64,000 nt of DNA from CADEDH01 sp965263455 (GCA_965263455.1 CBDHHN010000004.1:186001-250000); one strand, 5' to 3'; counted from the first letter of the stretch, positions 34,127 through 43,385 are shown. The notes: generated by a model not told the origin, from the sequence alone. Numbers and translations: made by a program.

Positions 34127-35563
34127 TCAGCCGTCGGCCGAGAACAGCTCCGGCACGAACATCAGCTCGGGCCCGATCGGCCGGTCGAAGGCGAGTTCCA
34201 CCACCCGGTCGGGATCGGCCAGGGATCGGAGTCGGATGGTGCGGAGGCTCTCGCCTGATGTGGCCAACCACTCCCCGTCGGGCGAGACCGCCCAGCCGGT
34301 CGTGTCGAAGGGGTCGCGGATCGCCGACGACGGTAGGGGCAGGGTCCGGCCGGTGGTCACGTCGACCAGCGTCCCGTCGGGCGAGGACAGGTCGAACACC
34401 ACGACCCAGTCAGTGCCGGCCACCGGGTCCACCCGGGCTTCGCTGCTGACCGACGGCACCGCCAGATCGAGCGGGTCGAGGGTCACCGGGTCGAGCCAAC
34501 GCATGCCACAGTCGAGCCGCTCGTCGCAGGACTCGACCAGCATACGGTCGTCCCCCACGGCGGCGATCAGGCGCCCGTCGGCGACCACTCGCCGGAAGCC
34601 GTCGTCGGTGGCCCGGTAGACGCCGCCTGCGACGGGTGACACCAGGCCGCCGGTCGCCGTAGGATGCCAGCCGCCGAAGTACCAGCTCCTGTCGTCCAAC
34701 GGTCCGGCCAGGGGATGGTCGCGGGACGCTCCGGTCGCCAGGTCGACCAGAAGCATCTCGGGCCGCGCCGCCGATGCCGACGTCCCGAACCCCAGGATCC
34801 ACACCAGTCCCGGGGTGTCGATCGGGGCGGACGCAACCTCGACCAGCTGCAGGCCGGGCACGTCGACGCGCAGCGGCCGGGCCTCGCCTCCGAGGTCGGC
34901 CAGGGGCAGCACGGAAAGGTCCGGTCCGCCGTTGATCCCGCCGCCGACGACCAACCATTCCCCCGACACGACCGTCGGACTGACCCGACCGCCCTCGCTG
35001 TGGCGTACGGCTCCCGTGTCGAGGTCGACAACCGACGGGCGACCCGCGGTGGCGACCAGCAGGTCGTAGCCGACCGGCGTCCCCACGACGGGGGCCCGGG
35101 TCGGGGGCTCGGTGATCGTGACCTCGCCCGGTTCCGGATCATCGTTCCGGTTGCCGGCCTCGCCCTCGGTCCCGTCCTCGTCCTCGGTCCCGTCCTCGTC
35201 CTCGTCCTCGTCCTCGTCGGCGGCGCCCCGGTCGTCCCCGGTCCCGTCGGCCTCGTCCCCGGCCCCGTCATCGGTCCCGTCATCGGCGTCGTCCGCGGCC
35301 TCGGCCGCGTCATCGGCGCCGGGGTCGCCGCCGGCCACCAGGGCCCAGATCCCGAGGCCCAGGCCAACCACGAGCACACCGGCCAGCAGCGGACCCCAGA
35401 AGGAGGTCAGGGATCGACCCCGCTCCAGGGTCATCTCGGCCTGGGCGACGCCGCCCGGCGTCAGGTCGAGCAGATCGCCCGACTCCTCGCCCAGCCGACG
35501 TCCGCAGTGCCTGCAGAACCGGGAGTCACCCTCGTTCTCGCCACCGCACCGGCACACGATCAC
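34127..35563 (-). CDS. Zinc-ribbon membrane protein with acidic linker and beta-rich ectodomain
   Basis: 478 aa. An N-terminal zinc ribbon (C4-x-C6 ... C17-x-x-C20), one TM helix (about 56-77), a very acidic Asp/Glu/Gly linker (80-145) and a C-terminal domain (about 155-478) with repeated hydrophobic-strand blocks such as DLDTGAV, VDLATGASRD and VDVTTGRTL, suggestive of a beta-propeller. No enzyme signature. The start is GTG; TACGGT 6 nt upstream supports it (leaderless). Function unknown. Confidence 0.75.
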   Translation of the reverse strand: MIVCRCGGENEGDSRFCRHCGRRLGEESGDLLDLTPGGVAQAEMTLERGRSLTSFWGPLLAGVLVVGLGLGIWALVAGGDPGADDAAEAADDADDGTDDGAGDEADGTGDDRGAADEDEDEDEDGTEDEDGTEGEAGNRNDDPEPGEVTITEPPTRAPVVGTPVGYDLLVATAGRPSVVDLDTGAVRHSEGGRVSPTVVSGEWLVVGGGINGGPDLSVLPLADLGGEARPLRVDVPGLQLVEVASAPIDTPGLVWILGFGTSASAARPEMLLVDLATGASRDHPLAGPLDDRSWYFGGWHPTATGGLVSPVAGGVYRATDDGFRRVVADGRLIAAVGDDRMLVESCDERLDCGMRWLDPVTLDPLDLAVPSVSSEARVDPVAGTDWVVVFDLSSPDGTLVDVTTGRTLPLPSSAIRDPFDTTGWAVSPDGEWLATSGESLRTIRLRSLADPDRVVELAFDRPIGPELMFVPELFSADG

Positions 35564-35652
35564 GACCCGACCGTAGTGCCCACCCCTCGCTGCCGGGCAT
35601 CACCGACCGGCGCGGCCCACGAGGCGGGGAGCCGACGGGTGCCGGTGACCCC

Positions 35653-36564
35653 TCAGCCCTCGACGTCGCTCATGACGTCGAGCAGTTCGAGCATGGCCCG
35701 GCGGTTCTGGGATCGTCCCTCGACCGTCTGGTTGTCGGCGATGGGGATGCCCTCGCCGAAGCCGGTGCCGATCAGGCGGTCGGCGGCGATGTCGCGGGAG
35801 CGGTAGAAGTCGATGATGGCCTGGGCCCGACGCTGCGACAGGGACAGGTTGTAGTCCTCGTCGCCGACCGAGTCGGTGAAGGCCGCGACCGACATCTTGA
35901 TGTCGGGGTTGGCTTTCAGCACCCCTTCGCACGCTTCGAGGAAGGGGATGTAGTCGGGATGGATGACGGCGCTGTCGGTCTCGAACAGCACCGGCTTCTC
36001 CAGGGCCACATTGGCCGCCGACGGGGCCGGGGCGTCGGGGTTGATCGAGTAGTTGAGCACCAGGTTCTCGGCCCCGAACACGTCGGCCGCCCGGCTCACG
36101 TACTGGTCGGCCTCGTCCTCGGACCGGAAGGCGCCCTCGAAGTACAGGAGGCCGTCGGCCCGCACCGTGGCGGTGGCGCCGCCGTCGGCACCGTTCTCGT
36201 CATCGGTCTCGATGACGATCGACATCCGGTCGGCATCCTCGCCCTGGGGCAGGTCGGCGGGGTCGGGGAAAAGGGAGGCGCCCGATGTCGACCCGTCGCC
36301 GTCACCGTTCTCGTCGCTGCCCGGGTCGGTGCCGGCCTCCGCATCGTCGGCGGCGGCGACCGCCGGGGCCGACGGCCCCTCGGACTCGTCACCGCCGAGG
36401 GCCAGACCGACGGTGAAGGCCAGGGCCACCACCGACACCCCGGCGATGACCCACGGCAGCAGGCTCAACCAGCGCCGCCCCTGGGGGCGACGGTTGAGCA
36501 CCGCCCACTGTTGTTCCACGTCGGGTTCGGCAACCCAACCGACTTCGCTCTGCCGCTCCACCAT
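35653..36564 (-). CDS. OmpA-domain membrane protein (ArfA-like layout)
   Basis: 303 aa. A short cytoplasmic N-terminus, one TM (about 34-56), an acidic linker (57-105), a BON-like region (about 110-180: VRADGLLYFEGAF) and a C-terminal OmpA domain (about 190-296) with LFETDSAVIHPD and the NLSLSQRRAQAI-x-DFYRSRDI peptidoglycan-binding signature. It probably ties the membrane to peptidoglycan. GGAGGG lies before the ATG. It lies upstream of the zinc-ribbon gene with a 90-bp gap and has the same TM/acidic-linker style. Confidence 0.87.
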   Translation of the reverse strand: MVERQSEVGWVAEPDVEQQWAVLNRRPQGRRWLSLLPWVIAGVSVVALAFTVGLALGGDESEGPSAPAVAAADDAEAGTDPGSDENGDGDGSTSGASLFPDPADLPQGEDADRMSIVIETDDENGADGGATATVRADGLLYFEGAFRSEDEADQYVSRAADVFGAENLVLNYSINPDAPAPSAANVALEKPVLFETDSAVIHPDYIPFLEACEGVLKANPDIKMSVAAFTDSVGDEDYNLSLSQRRAQAIIDFYRSRDIAADRLIGTGFGEGIPIADNQTVEGRSQNRRAMLELLDVMSDVEG

Positions 36565-36685
36565 GCGACTGCCCTCCGCTCGGCCCCGTGCCGGAGTCTA
36601 GGAGGGCGGGACCCCGGGGCGGAGGTCGGGCCGGCGGATATCCGGGTTCGGGAACGAGCGGGGCGAACGGAGGGCCCGTTCCCGC

Positions 36686-37483
36686 TCAGACCAGCCGCCA
36701 GTCCCGGCCGACCAGGGCCGCGACCGAGCGCAGGACGGCGTGGGGCACGATGCCCGAGGTCTTGGGGTTCTCCGGGCTGGGATGGTTCTCGATCGACAGC
36801 GCGTAGCGCCCGGCGGCGCCGGCCCAGGCGATCTCGTGGCGGTTGACGGCGGTGGTGGGGTCGCCCACGACCCGAACCCGCACCGCCTCCCAGGAACCGA
36901 CGGCAAGCGCCAGGGTGGCGGCCACGTTGACCGACTGGGGGAAGCGGCTGACGGCCTGGGATGCGGGACCGTCGAAGGCGCAGACCGGCCCCTCCCCCGC
37001 CTCCAACCGGGCCACCAGATCGGGGTCCATCCAGTCCTGGATGAGAACGGCCGGTTGTTTGGTCGTGGTGAGTGTGAGGTCCTCGATCGGTCCCGCCCGG
37101 CGGGCGGCGGCCAACAGGTCGAGGCCGCCGATGGCCCCGGTGGTCACGGCCAACCGGTCGGCCCCGCCCGCCACCAGCGCCTGGAACAACCCATCGTCGA
37201 CCAGAGCCCCGACCGACACCACCAGCAACCGGACCCCCTCCTCCAGGTACGTCCGGCCGTGGCGCCGCAGCGCGTCCTGGCCCGCGGCCTCGATGACCAG
37301 ATCCGCCTCGCGGGCCAGGTCCTCGGCCGCCACCACCGGTGCCGGGACGCCCTCCGGCGCATCGAGGGCCGACACGGCCACCAGGCGCGCTCCGGGGACG
37401 GCCCCCCGGGCCAGGGCGAGGCCCACGGTCCGCCCGATCGCCCCCCATCCGAGCAGGGCCACCCGCACGTCGTCGTCGCTCAT
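36686..37483 (-). CDS. nadX: L-aspartate dehydrogenase-like oxidoreductase
   Basis: 265 aa. NAD(P)-binding motif GWGAIG (12-17), followed by the aspartate dehydrogenase domain with TTGAIGGLD (114-122), the NRHEI segment (catalytic His candidate H216) and NHPSPENPKTSG (233-244), characteristic of AspDH/NadX. Expected reaction: aspartate to iminoaspartate/oxaloacetate with NAD(P), feeding NAD synthesis or aspartate turnover. No nadA/nadC lies nearby, so the pathway role is uncertain. Divergent from the CoA transferase. Confidence 0.85.
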   Translation of the reverse strand: MSDDDVRVALLGWGAIGRTVGLALARGAVPGARLVAVSALDAPEGVPAPVVAAEDLAREADLVIEAAGQDALRRHGRTYLEEGVRLLVVSVGALVDDGLFQALVAGGADRLAVTTGAIGGLDLLAAARRAGPIEDLTLTTTKQPAVLIQDWMDPDLVARLEAGEGPVCAFDGPASQAVSRFPQSVNVAATLALAVGSWEAVRVRVVGDPTTAVNRHEIAWAGAAGRYALSIENHPSPENPKTSGIVPHAVLRSVAALVGRDWRLV

Positions 37484-37577
37484 ACCCCGGTTCTAGCGGC
37501 CTCGGGCCGGGCGCAGCACCGCGATCGCGCCGCCGACCCGCTTTCCCGCCCTGGGTCGGCCCGGCCAGACTTGGCCC

Positions 37578-38786
37578 ATGATCACCGAACCGCCCCTTGA
37601 CGGTGTCCGGGTCCTCGACTTCTCCCGCATCATCGCCGGACCGTTGTGCGCCCAGCAGTTGGCCGACCTCGGGGCCGAGGTCATCAAGGTCGAGCATCCC
37701 CGCCACGGCGACGACATGCGGTCCCGGTCGCCCCGGGGCGACACCCGGGGAGCGGCGTTCTGTGCGTTCAACCGTTCCAAGCGCAGCATCGCCATCGACC
37801 TCGGCGCCGACGCCGGGCTCGACGTGGCCCGGCGCCTGGCCGCCACCGCCGACGTCGTGATCGAGAACTTCCGGCCCGGGGTCATGACCCGACTGGGACT
37901 GGGCCCCGACGACCTGCGGGCCGACCGCCCCGACCTGATCTACGTGTCGATCTCGGCCTACGGGGCCGATGGCCCGTTCTCCGACCGGCCCGGGCTCGAC
38001 CCGGTGCTCCAGGCCGAGTCGGGCATGATGGCCCTGACCGGTCCCATCGAGGGTGGCCCCACCCGCCATCCACTGTCGATCATCGACACCCTGACCGCGG
38101 CCCACGCCACCTCGGCCATCTGCGCCGCCCTGATCGGCCGCGCCCGGCACGGCCGGGGCGACGTGATCGATCTCTGCCTGCTCGACACCGCCATCGGGGC
38201 CCTGGGCAATGCCGGCCTCCAGTACCTGGCCACCGGGCGGGCCCCGGAACGGTCGGGCAACCGGCACCTGGTGGCCGCCCCCATCGACCTCTTCGCCACG
38301 GCCACCACGCCCGTCTACCTGGCCATGGCCACCGATCGGCTGTTCGCCGACCTGTGCCAGGTGATCGGCCGCAGCGACCTGGTCGACGACGACCGCTTCG
38401 CCACCCCGGCCGACCGGGCCCACAACCGGGATGCTCTCACGGTGGAGATCGAGTCGGCCCTGGTGACCCGACCGGCCGAGGACTGGCTGGCCGAGATGTT
38501 CCACCTGCCGGTGGGCGCCGTCCGCACCATCGACCAGGCCCTGCACTCCCCCGAGGTCGAGGCCCGCGATCTGGTGGTCACCATCGCCGACGACCCGGCC
38601 GAGGGCGCGGCAGCGGGCAAGGACCTGTCGTTGCTGGGCTCACCCTTCCGATTCCGGGACACGCCGCTGGCCCCGTTCCGGCCCCCGCCCCGCCTGGCCC
38701 AACACACCGACGACGTGCTGGCCGATGTGCTGGGCCTCGACCAGGACGCCATCGACGAGCTCCGGTCCGGTGGCGCCGTGCGGTGA
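37578..38786 (+). CDS. CaiB/BaiF-family CoA transferase
   Basis: 402 aa, full-length family III CoA transferase. Start signature LDGVRVLDFSRIIAGPLCAQQLADLGAEVIKVE, with NRSKRSIAIDL and VVIENFRPGVM. The catalytic Asp that forms the CoA-acyl mixed anhydride is most likely the D of LSIIDTLTA (about D174). It transfers CoA between carboxylic acids; the acceptor is unknown. CAGACT 6 nt before the ATG fits a leaderless start. No acyl-CoA dehydrogenase or hydratase is adjacent. Confidence 0.9.
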   Translation: MITEPPLDGVRVLDFSRIIAGPLCAQQLADLGAEVIKVEHPRHGDDMRSRSPRGDTRGAAFCAFNRSKRSIAIDLGADAGLDVARRLAATADVVIENFRPGVMTRLGLGPDDLRADRPDLIYVSISAYGADGPFSDRPGLDPVLQAESGMMALTGPIEGGPTRHPLSIIDTLTAAHATSAICAALIGRARHGRGDVIDLCLLDTAIGALGNAGLQYLATGRAPERSGNRHLVAAPIDLFATATTPVYLAMATDRLFADLCQVIGRSDLVDDDRFATPADRAHNRDALTVEIESALVTRPAEDWLAEMFHLPVGAVRTIDQALHSPEVEARDLVVTIADDPAEGAAAGKDLSLLGSPFRFRDTPLAPFRPPPRLAQHTDDVLADVLGLDQDAIDELRSGGAVR

Positions 38787-38978
38787 GGGTCCGCCGCCAC
38801 CGACGGGCCCGAAGGGGCCAATCGATGACAAAAGGGGGTGGACGAGCCAACCCCGGCCTACTACTACTGGATGGCACCTTCCCGGCGCCCGTCATCGGGA
38901 GGGCCGACTCCGGCGGGTCCCGGACCCCCGGCCCACCACCGGCGCAGCGCGGCATCGGTTCGACGAAAGGAAGGCGTC

Positions 38979-39155
38979 ATGAACGTCGTCGAGTTGACCT
39001 GGATGCTGGCTCTGGCCTCGGTGGGATCGGTGCTCACCGTGAGCATCCTCCTGGCCCTGTGTGCCTCGGGCTCGTTCGGAGCCGGAGCCGACCGTCGGGT
39101 CCGGGCGGTGAAGGCGGTCGACCGCACGATCCCGACCGTCCGGCCGCCCTCCTGA
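38979..39155 (+). CDS. Small membrane protein, 58 aa
   Basis: One TM helix (about 8-30) followed by a short basic tail (RRVRAVKAVDR). The ATG has an excellent GAAAGGAAGG Shine-Dalgarno sequence 6 nt upstream, which is the main reason to believe it. The 190 bp before it hold only a weak GGCCC/GGGCC hairpin at 38806-38819. Function unknown. Confidence 0.55.
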   Translation: MNVVELTWMLALASVGSVLTVSILLALCASGSFGAGADRRVRAVKAVDRTIPTVRPPS

Positions 39156-39192
39156 GTCACCGCCCCGACCGGGTTGCCGGCGAACCGTCCGC

Positions 39193-40374
39193 CTAGGGGC
39201 GGGCCGGGGATTCGATCGTCCGGTTGAGGCCGAGCGGCTCGAGGACCGGGTCGCGGTGGCGGCCCAGAATGCGGTCGACGGCGCGCCGGGCCGACACCGG
39301 GCCCGTGGTCAGCCCGATCGGCCCGTGGCCGGTCACCACCGTGACCCGCTCGTGGCCGCGTACGGCGCCGACGAAGGGCATGCCGTCGGGGGTGGCGGGG
39401 CGGAGCCCGACCCGCACCTCCACCACCTCGGCCGCGGCCAGGGCCGGCGTCGCCCGCAGGGCATGGTCGAGCACGTGGCGCACGCCGCCGGCGGTGACGA
39501 CCGGGGCGAAACCCGACCCGGTCTCCCGCGTGGCCCCGACCGCCACCCGTCCACCGGGCCAGGCCACCTGATACTGGTCGGCCGGGAGCGACAACATGGG
39601 CCAGGCGCCACTGTCGACCGAGGCCGACGAACCGGACCGACCGGTCCCGGGTGATGCGTCGTCGGGAAGTCGGAGGTGGGCGATCTGGCCCCGCTGGGGG
39701 GCGACGGGAAGGTCCAGCCCCAACTCCTGGGCGAAGCGGGCCGACCACGCGCCGCCGGCGATCAGCACCGCGTCGGCCTCGGCGGCCACGTCGGCCACCG
39801 ACTCGGCCCGGCCGGTCCTGATCTCGGCCCCGGCCGCCACCGCAGCCTCCCGGAGCAGCGCGGCCACCAACCGGCCGTCGACCCGGGCCGCGCCGTCGTC
39901 GTGGAGGGCGGCCACCACCGACTCCAGCAGGGGGTGACGGGCCCGGGCGCCGTCGCCGTCGAGCGGGGTCACCCGGTGTCCGGTGGGATGCCCGGAGCGT
40001 TCCATCCGGGCGGTGACGGTGGCCGCCCGCCGGTCGAAGGCCGTCCGGTCGTCGTCGGTCAGAGCGAGGTCCAGGATCCCGACCCGGCTGTGGGCCGCGG
40101 CCAGCCGCTGATCGAGGTCGGGGTGCCCGGCCAGGCCATGGGCGACCTCGGCCAGGAGCTCGGGGTAGTCGAGGCACCCGGCGATCGCGAGGTCGACCAG
40201 CGGCGTCTGGTCCCGGGTGTTGAGGGCGCACGAGACGATGCCGGCGCCGGCATCGGTGGCCCGTCCCGGGGTGGTGGCGTCGTGGACGACGACGGTGGCG
40301 CCGCCGACGGCGGCTCGGTGGGCCGCGGCCAGTCCGATGATGCCGCCGCCGATGACACCGAGATCCACGCCCAT
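39193..40374 (-). CDS. FAD-dependent amino-acid oxidase-like (DAO family)
   Basis: 393 aa. The FAD motif GGGIIG (9-14) opens a DAO-fold protein. Further family features are IAGGAWSARFAQELG (about 208-222), VAPQRGQIAHL, and the C-terminal GLRPATPDGMPFVG...TGHGPIGLTTGP. This matches glycine/D-amino-acid oxidase or DadA-like enzymes that oxidise an amine to an imine and pass electrons to O2 or quinone. Substrate undetermined. TACCAT lies 6 nt before the ATG (leaderless). Divergent from the Asp-rich gene. Confidence 0.87.
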   Translation of the reverse strand: MGVDLGVIGGGIIGLAAAHRAAVGGATVVVHDATTPGRATDAGAGIVSCALNTRDQTPLVDLAIAGCLDYPELLAEVAHGLAGHPDLDQRLAAAHSRVGILDLALTDDDRTAFDRRAATVTARMERSGHPTGHRVTPLDGDGARARHPLLESVVAALHDDGAARVDGRLVAALLREAAVAAGAEIRTGRAESVADVAAEADAVLIAGGAWSARFAQELGLDLPVAPQRGQIAHLRLPDDASPGTGRSGSSASVDSGAWPMLSLPADQYQVAWPGGRVAVGATRETGSGFAPVVTAGGVRHVLDHALRATPALAAAEVVEVRVGLRPATPDGMPFVGAVRGHERVTVVTGHGPIGLTTGPVSARRAVDRILGRHRDPVLEPLGLNRTIESPARP

Positions 40375-40397
40375 CGCCGCATGGTAGGCCCGACCGA

Positions 40398-40450
40398 TGA
40401 GAGGATTCTCATGCTCGGCTCACGGCGGTCGCATGCTGCGGCGTCATCAT
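40398..40450 (+). promoter_or_regulatory. OmpR-type operator and promoter of the Asp-rich/TCS operon
   Basis: TGAGAGGATTCTCA (40398-40411) is followed by CTCACGGCGGTC (40419-40430). The CTCA cores at 40408 and 40419 are spaced 11 bp, the spacing of OmpR/PhoB-type direct repeats. A -10-like CATCAT (40445-40450) ends 6 nt before ATG 40457. The same elements recur at 43326-43378, with the 14-bp element at the same 47-bp distance from the -10 box. Confidence 0.6.
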
Positions 40451-40456
40451 CTCCTC

Positions 40457-41197
40457 ATGATCCGGACCGCGGTCGGGCTTCTCGCCGCCGTCACCATCAC
40501 CGCGGTGGTGATGATCCAGGTGGTGTCGTCGGACCCGTCGGTCACGACCCCGCCCATCCGCCTCGACACCCGACCGGTGGCCGACCCCGACATCGGCGAC
40601 GTGATCGTGATCTCGCCCCGACCCCGGCTCGTGGGCGGCCCGGACACCGGGACCGACGGGTCCGACAGGTCCGACGACCGCGGCGAGGCCCAGGACCGGA
40701 CCGCGGGCGATGAGCCGGGCCCGGACGCCGACGCCGCCGTCGGCGGCACCGGGGGCGATCCCGACGGCGATGCCGAGGCCGAGGCCGAGACCGGGGGCGA
40801 AACCGGAGGGGAGGACGAGTCCGGCGCCGGGCCCGGTACAGGCTCCCTCTTCGGGCCCGGCGCGCCGGGCGGCGTCGGCGGGGGCCCGGACCCCGGCGAT
40901 CCACCCGACCCGCCCGAGGACCCGACCGACCCGCCCGACCCGGTGGAGGACCCGGCCGACCCCTCGCTCGATCCCCTCGATCCGCCCGATGACGACGACG
41001 CCGACGACGACATCGACGGCAATATCGACGGCAATGTCGACAGCGATATCGACGGCAATACCGACAGCAGCATCGACGGCGACCAGGGTGTCTCGGCCGC
41101 TTCGGCTGTCGCCGGCGGCTCTGCCGGAATCGGGCATTCACCGGACGGCGCCGGCGATGTACCCTCGGTCGGCCATGGAGACCTCGGTGGCCCGTGA
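40457..41197 (+). CDS. Exported Asp/Gly-rich protein of unknown function
   Basis: 246 aa. A short N-terminus and hydrophobic helix (about 4-24: signal or anchor) precede a disordered Asp/Glu/Pro/Gly-rich body, with a run of DxDG-type units near residues 193-216 (DIDGNIDGNVDSDIDGN) that look like loose calcium-binding repeats. No domain recognised. The start is set by CATCAT 6 nt upstream; ATGs at 40397 and 40433 would overlap the operator. It overlaps the kinase gene by 23 bp and is the first gene of the two-component operon, so it may be a signal carrier or ligand for the kinase. Confidence 0.65.
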   Translation: MIRTAVGLLAAVTITAVVMIQVVSSDPSVTTPPIRLDTRPVADPDIGDVIVISPRPRLVGGPDTGTDGSDRSDDRGEAQDRTAGDEPGPDADAAVGGTGGDPDGDAEAEAETGGETGGEDESGAGPGTGSLFGPGAPGGVGGGPDPGDPPDPPEDPTDPPDPVEDPADPSLDPLDPPDDDDADDDIDGNIDGNVDSDIDGNTDSSIDGDQGVSAASAVAGGSAGIGHSPDGAGDVPSVGHGDLGGP

Positions 41198-42626
41198 GCG
41201 GAGCCGGCAGCGACGATCCGGGCCGCGGCCCCGGCTGTCCGCGCTCAGCCTTCGGGGCCGGGTCCTGGCCTGGTTCCTGGCCCTGCTCCTGCTGGCCGTG
41301 GGCGGCACCGTGTTGGCGCTCCGCGCCATCCTGGTCGACCGATTGGACCAGCGGGTCAACCAGGAACTGACCCAGGAGGTCGGCGAGTTCCGCACCGCGG
41401 CCCAGGACATCACCCTCGACGACGTCACGCTGCAGGAGACGTTCCAGCAGTTCCTGGCCCGCACCGTGACCGCCCGCCACGAGGTGATCGTGACCTTCGT
41501 CGACGGTCGGCCCTACGCCTTGAGCGCCGGCGCCCCGGCCGACTTCGACCGTCACCCGGCGGTGGCCGACCTGGCGTCGCTCACGGCGACCACCCGCACC
41601 ACGGTCGAGGTCGACCAGGGCCGGGCCGAGGTGCTCGCCGTCCCCATCGAGACGACCGGCACCAGCCGCGGCGTGCTGGCGGTGCTCATCTTCACCGATC
41701 CCCAGTTGGCCGAGATCGACAACACGGTGGTGACGGTGGCGGCGGTGGCCGCCGGCCTCCTGCTCGTGGCCGGGTTGGGGGCCTGGGTGGCGAGCGGCCG
41801 GGCCCTGCGCCCGGTCCGCGATCTGACCGATCTGGCCGGGGCCATCGACGAGCGGGACCTGACCCAGCGGATCACCCTCGACGAGCGCGCCACCGATGAC
41901 GAGGTCGGGCGCCTGGCCGCCACGTTCAACGGCATGCTGGACCGCCTGGAGCACGCCTTCACCAACCAGCAACGGCTCCTGGGCGACATCGGTCACGAGC
42001 TGCGGACCCCGCTCAGCGTGGTCCAAGGCCACCTCGACGTGATGGGCGACGATCCGATCGAACGCAAGGCGACGGTCGAGTTGGTCGCCGACGAGCTGGA
42101 CCGGATGAACCGCCTCGTCAGCGACCTCATTCTCCTGGCCCGACTGGAGCAACCGGGAGCGTCGCTCCATCCCGAGGACGTCGAACTGCTGGACCTGGCC
42201 ACCGACGTGGTGGCCCGCGCCCACCTGCTGGCCGACCGGTCGTGGTCGGTGGCCGTCGACGTCGACGGCACGTTCCGAGCCGACCGGCAGCGGCTCATCC
42301 AGGCCCTGATGAACCTCGTCACCAACGCCATCGACCACACCGGGGACGGCGGCACCATCGTGGTCGGGGGCCACTGGAGCCCCGACCGAACCCGACTGTG
42401 GGTGCAGGACGACGGCCCGGGCGTGGCCGAGGTCGACCGGGATCGGATCTTCCACCGGTTCGCCCGCGGTTCCACCGCCGATCAGCGTCCGGGGACGGGG
42501 CTGGGGCTGTCGATCGTGGCCGGTATCGCCGAGGCCCATGGCGGCACCGTCGCCCTGGCCGACGGGGACCATCCCGGCGCCCGCTTCACCCTCGCCCTCC
42601 CCACCACCGGACCGGAGCCGTCATGA
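41175..42626 (+). CDS. Membrane sensor histidine kinase (OmpR-system type)
   Basis: 483 aa. TM1 (about 31-51), an extracellular sensor (52-180, no domain recognised), TM2 (about 182-207), HAMP (208-262), DHp with H274 (GHELRTPLSV) and a HATPase domain with N box NLVTNAIDH, G1 DDGPGV and G2 GTGLGLSIV, all intact. It should phosphorylate the response regulator encoded immediately downstream (ATGA overlap). The ATG lies inside the 3' end of the Asp-rich gene. Confidence 0.93.
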   Translation: METSVARERSRQRRSGPRPRLSALSLRGRVLAWFLALLLLAVGGTVLALRAILVDRLDQRVNQELTQEVGEFRTAAQDITLDDVTLQETFQQFLARTVTARHEVIVTFVDGRPYALSAGAPADFDRHPAVADLASLTATTRTTVEVDQGRAEVLAVPIETTGTSRGVLAVLIFTDPQLAEIDNTVVTVAAVAAGLLLVAGLGAWVASGRALRPVRDLTDLAGAIDERDLTQRITLDERATDDEVGRLAATFNGMLDRLEHAFTNQQRLLGDIGHELRTPLSVVQGHLDVMGDDPIERKATVELVADELDRMNRLVSDLILLARLEQPGASLHPEDVELLDLATDVVARAHLLADRSWSVAVDVDGTFRADRQRLIQALMNLVTNAIDHTGDGGTIVVGGHWSPDRTRLWVQDDGPGVAEVDRDRIFHRFARGSTADQRPGTGLGLSIVAGIAEAHGGTVALADGDHPGARFTLALPTTGPEPS

Positions 42627-43306
42627 GCCGCATTCTCATCGTCGAGGACGACGAGCGGGTCGCCGCCTTCATCGAGAAGGGCCTCCGCCACTCGGGGTTC
42701 GCCCCCTTCGTGGTGTCGAGCGGGGCCCAGGCCGCCCGCCTGGTGTCGAGCGACGACTTCGATCTGATGATTCTCGACCTGGGTCTGCCCGGGCTGGACG
42801 GCCATGAGGTGCTGCGCCAGGTCAGGGGCCGGGGTGACGCCATCCCCGTGATCGTGCTCACCGCCCGGGACGACGTCGACGCGGCGGTGTCCAGCTTCGA
42901 CCTGGGCGCCGACGATTTCGTACCCAAGCCCTTCCGGTTCGACGAGTTGGTGGCCCGGGTCAGGGCCCGGCTCCGGGTCGGCGAGCAGCAGGTCCGGTCG
43001 CGGGAGGTCGGCAACCTCACCCTCGACCTGTTGAGCCGCCGGCTCACCGTCGACGGGGTCACCCATGAACTCTCGGCCCGGGAGTTCGCCCTGGCCGACG
43101 TGTTCTTCGCCCACCCCGACCAGGTCCTGACCCGGGCCCAGCTGCTCGACCGGGTGTGGGGCCTCGACTTCGATCCCGGCTCCAACGTGGTCGACGTGTA
43201 CGTGGGCTACCTGCGCAAGAAGGTCGGCCCCGGGATCATCGACACGGTTCGGGGCGCCGGCTACCGGTTGCGACCCCCGCCGGCGCCGGTCGACCCAGCC
43301 GACTGA
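42623..43306 (+). CDS. OmpR/PhoB-family response regulator
   Basis: 227 aa. Receiver domain with D9/D10 acidic pocket, phospho-acceptor D52 (LDLGLPG), T/K switch residues (LTARDD, PKPF) and a C-terminal winged helix (about 127-219) with LSAREFALADVFFAHPDQ and the usual wing GAGYRLR. It is the likely activator that binds the CTCA repeats at 40398-40430 and 43326-43369. Coupled to the kinase (ATGA). Confidence 0.94.
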   Translation: MSRILIVEDDERVAAFIEKGLRHSGFAPFVVSSGAQAARLVSSDDFDLMILDLGLPGLDGHEVLRQVRGRGDAIPVIVLTARDDVDAAVSSFDLGADDFVPKPFRFDELVARVRARLRVGEQQVRSREVGNLTLDLLSRRLTVDGVTHELSAREFALADVFFAHPDQVLTRAQLLDRVWGLDFDPGSNVVDVYVGYLRKKVGPGIIDTVRGAGYRLRPPPAPVDPAD

Positions 43307-43325
43307 ATCGTCCATGAGTCGAACG

Positions 43326-43378
43326 TGAGAGGATCCTCAGGACGTCCTCAGAGAAGCCTCACGGCGGTCACCCACGAT
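43326..43378 (+). promoter_or_regulatory. Second copy of the OmpR-type operator and promoter
   Basis: TGAGAGGATCCTCA (43326-43339; 13/14 identical to 40398-40411), then CCTCA repeats starting at 43335, 43346 and 43357, exactly 11 bp apart, the last being CTCACGGCGGTC (43358-43369), identical to 40419-40430. The -10-like CACGAT (43373-43378) ends 7 nt before ATG 43386. It lies between the response regulator and the P-loop gene, so the latter has its own regulated promoter. Confidence 0.65.
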
Positions 43379-43385
43379 GATGGCC

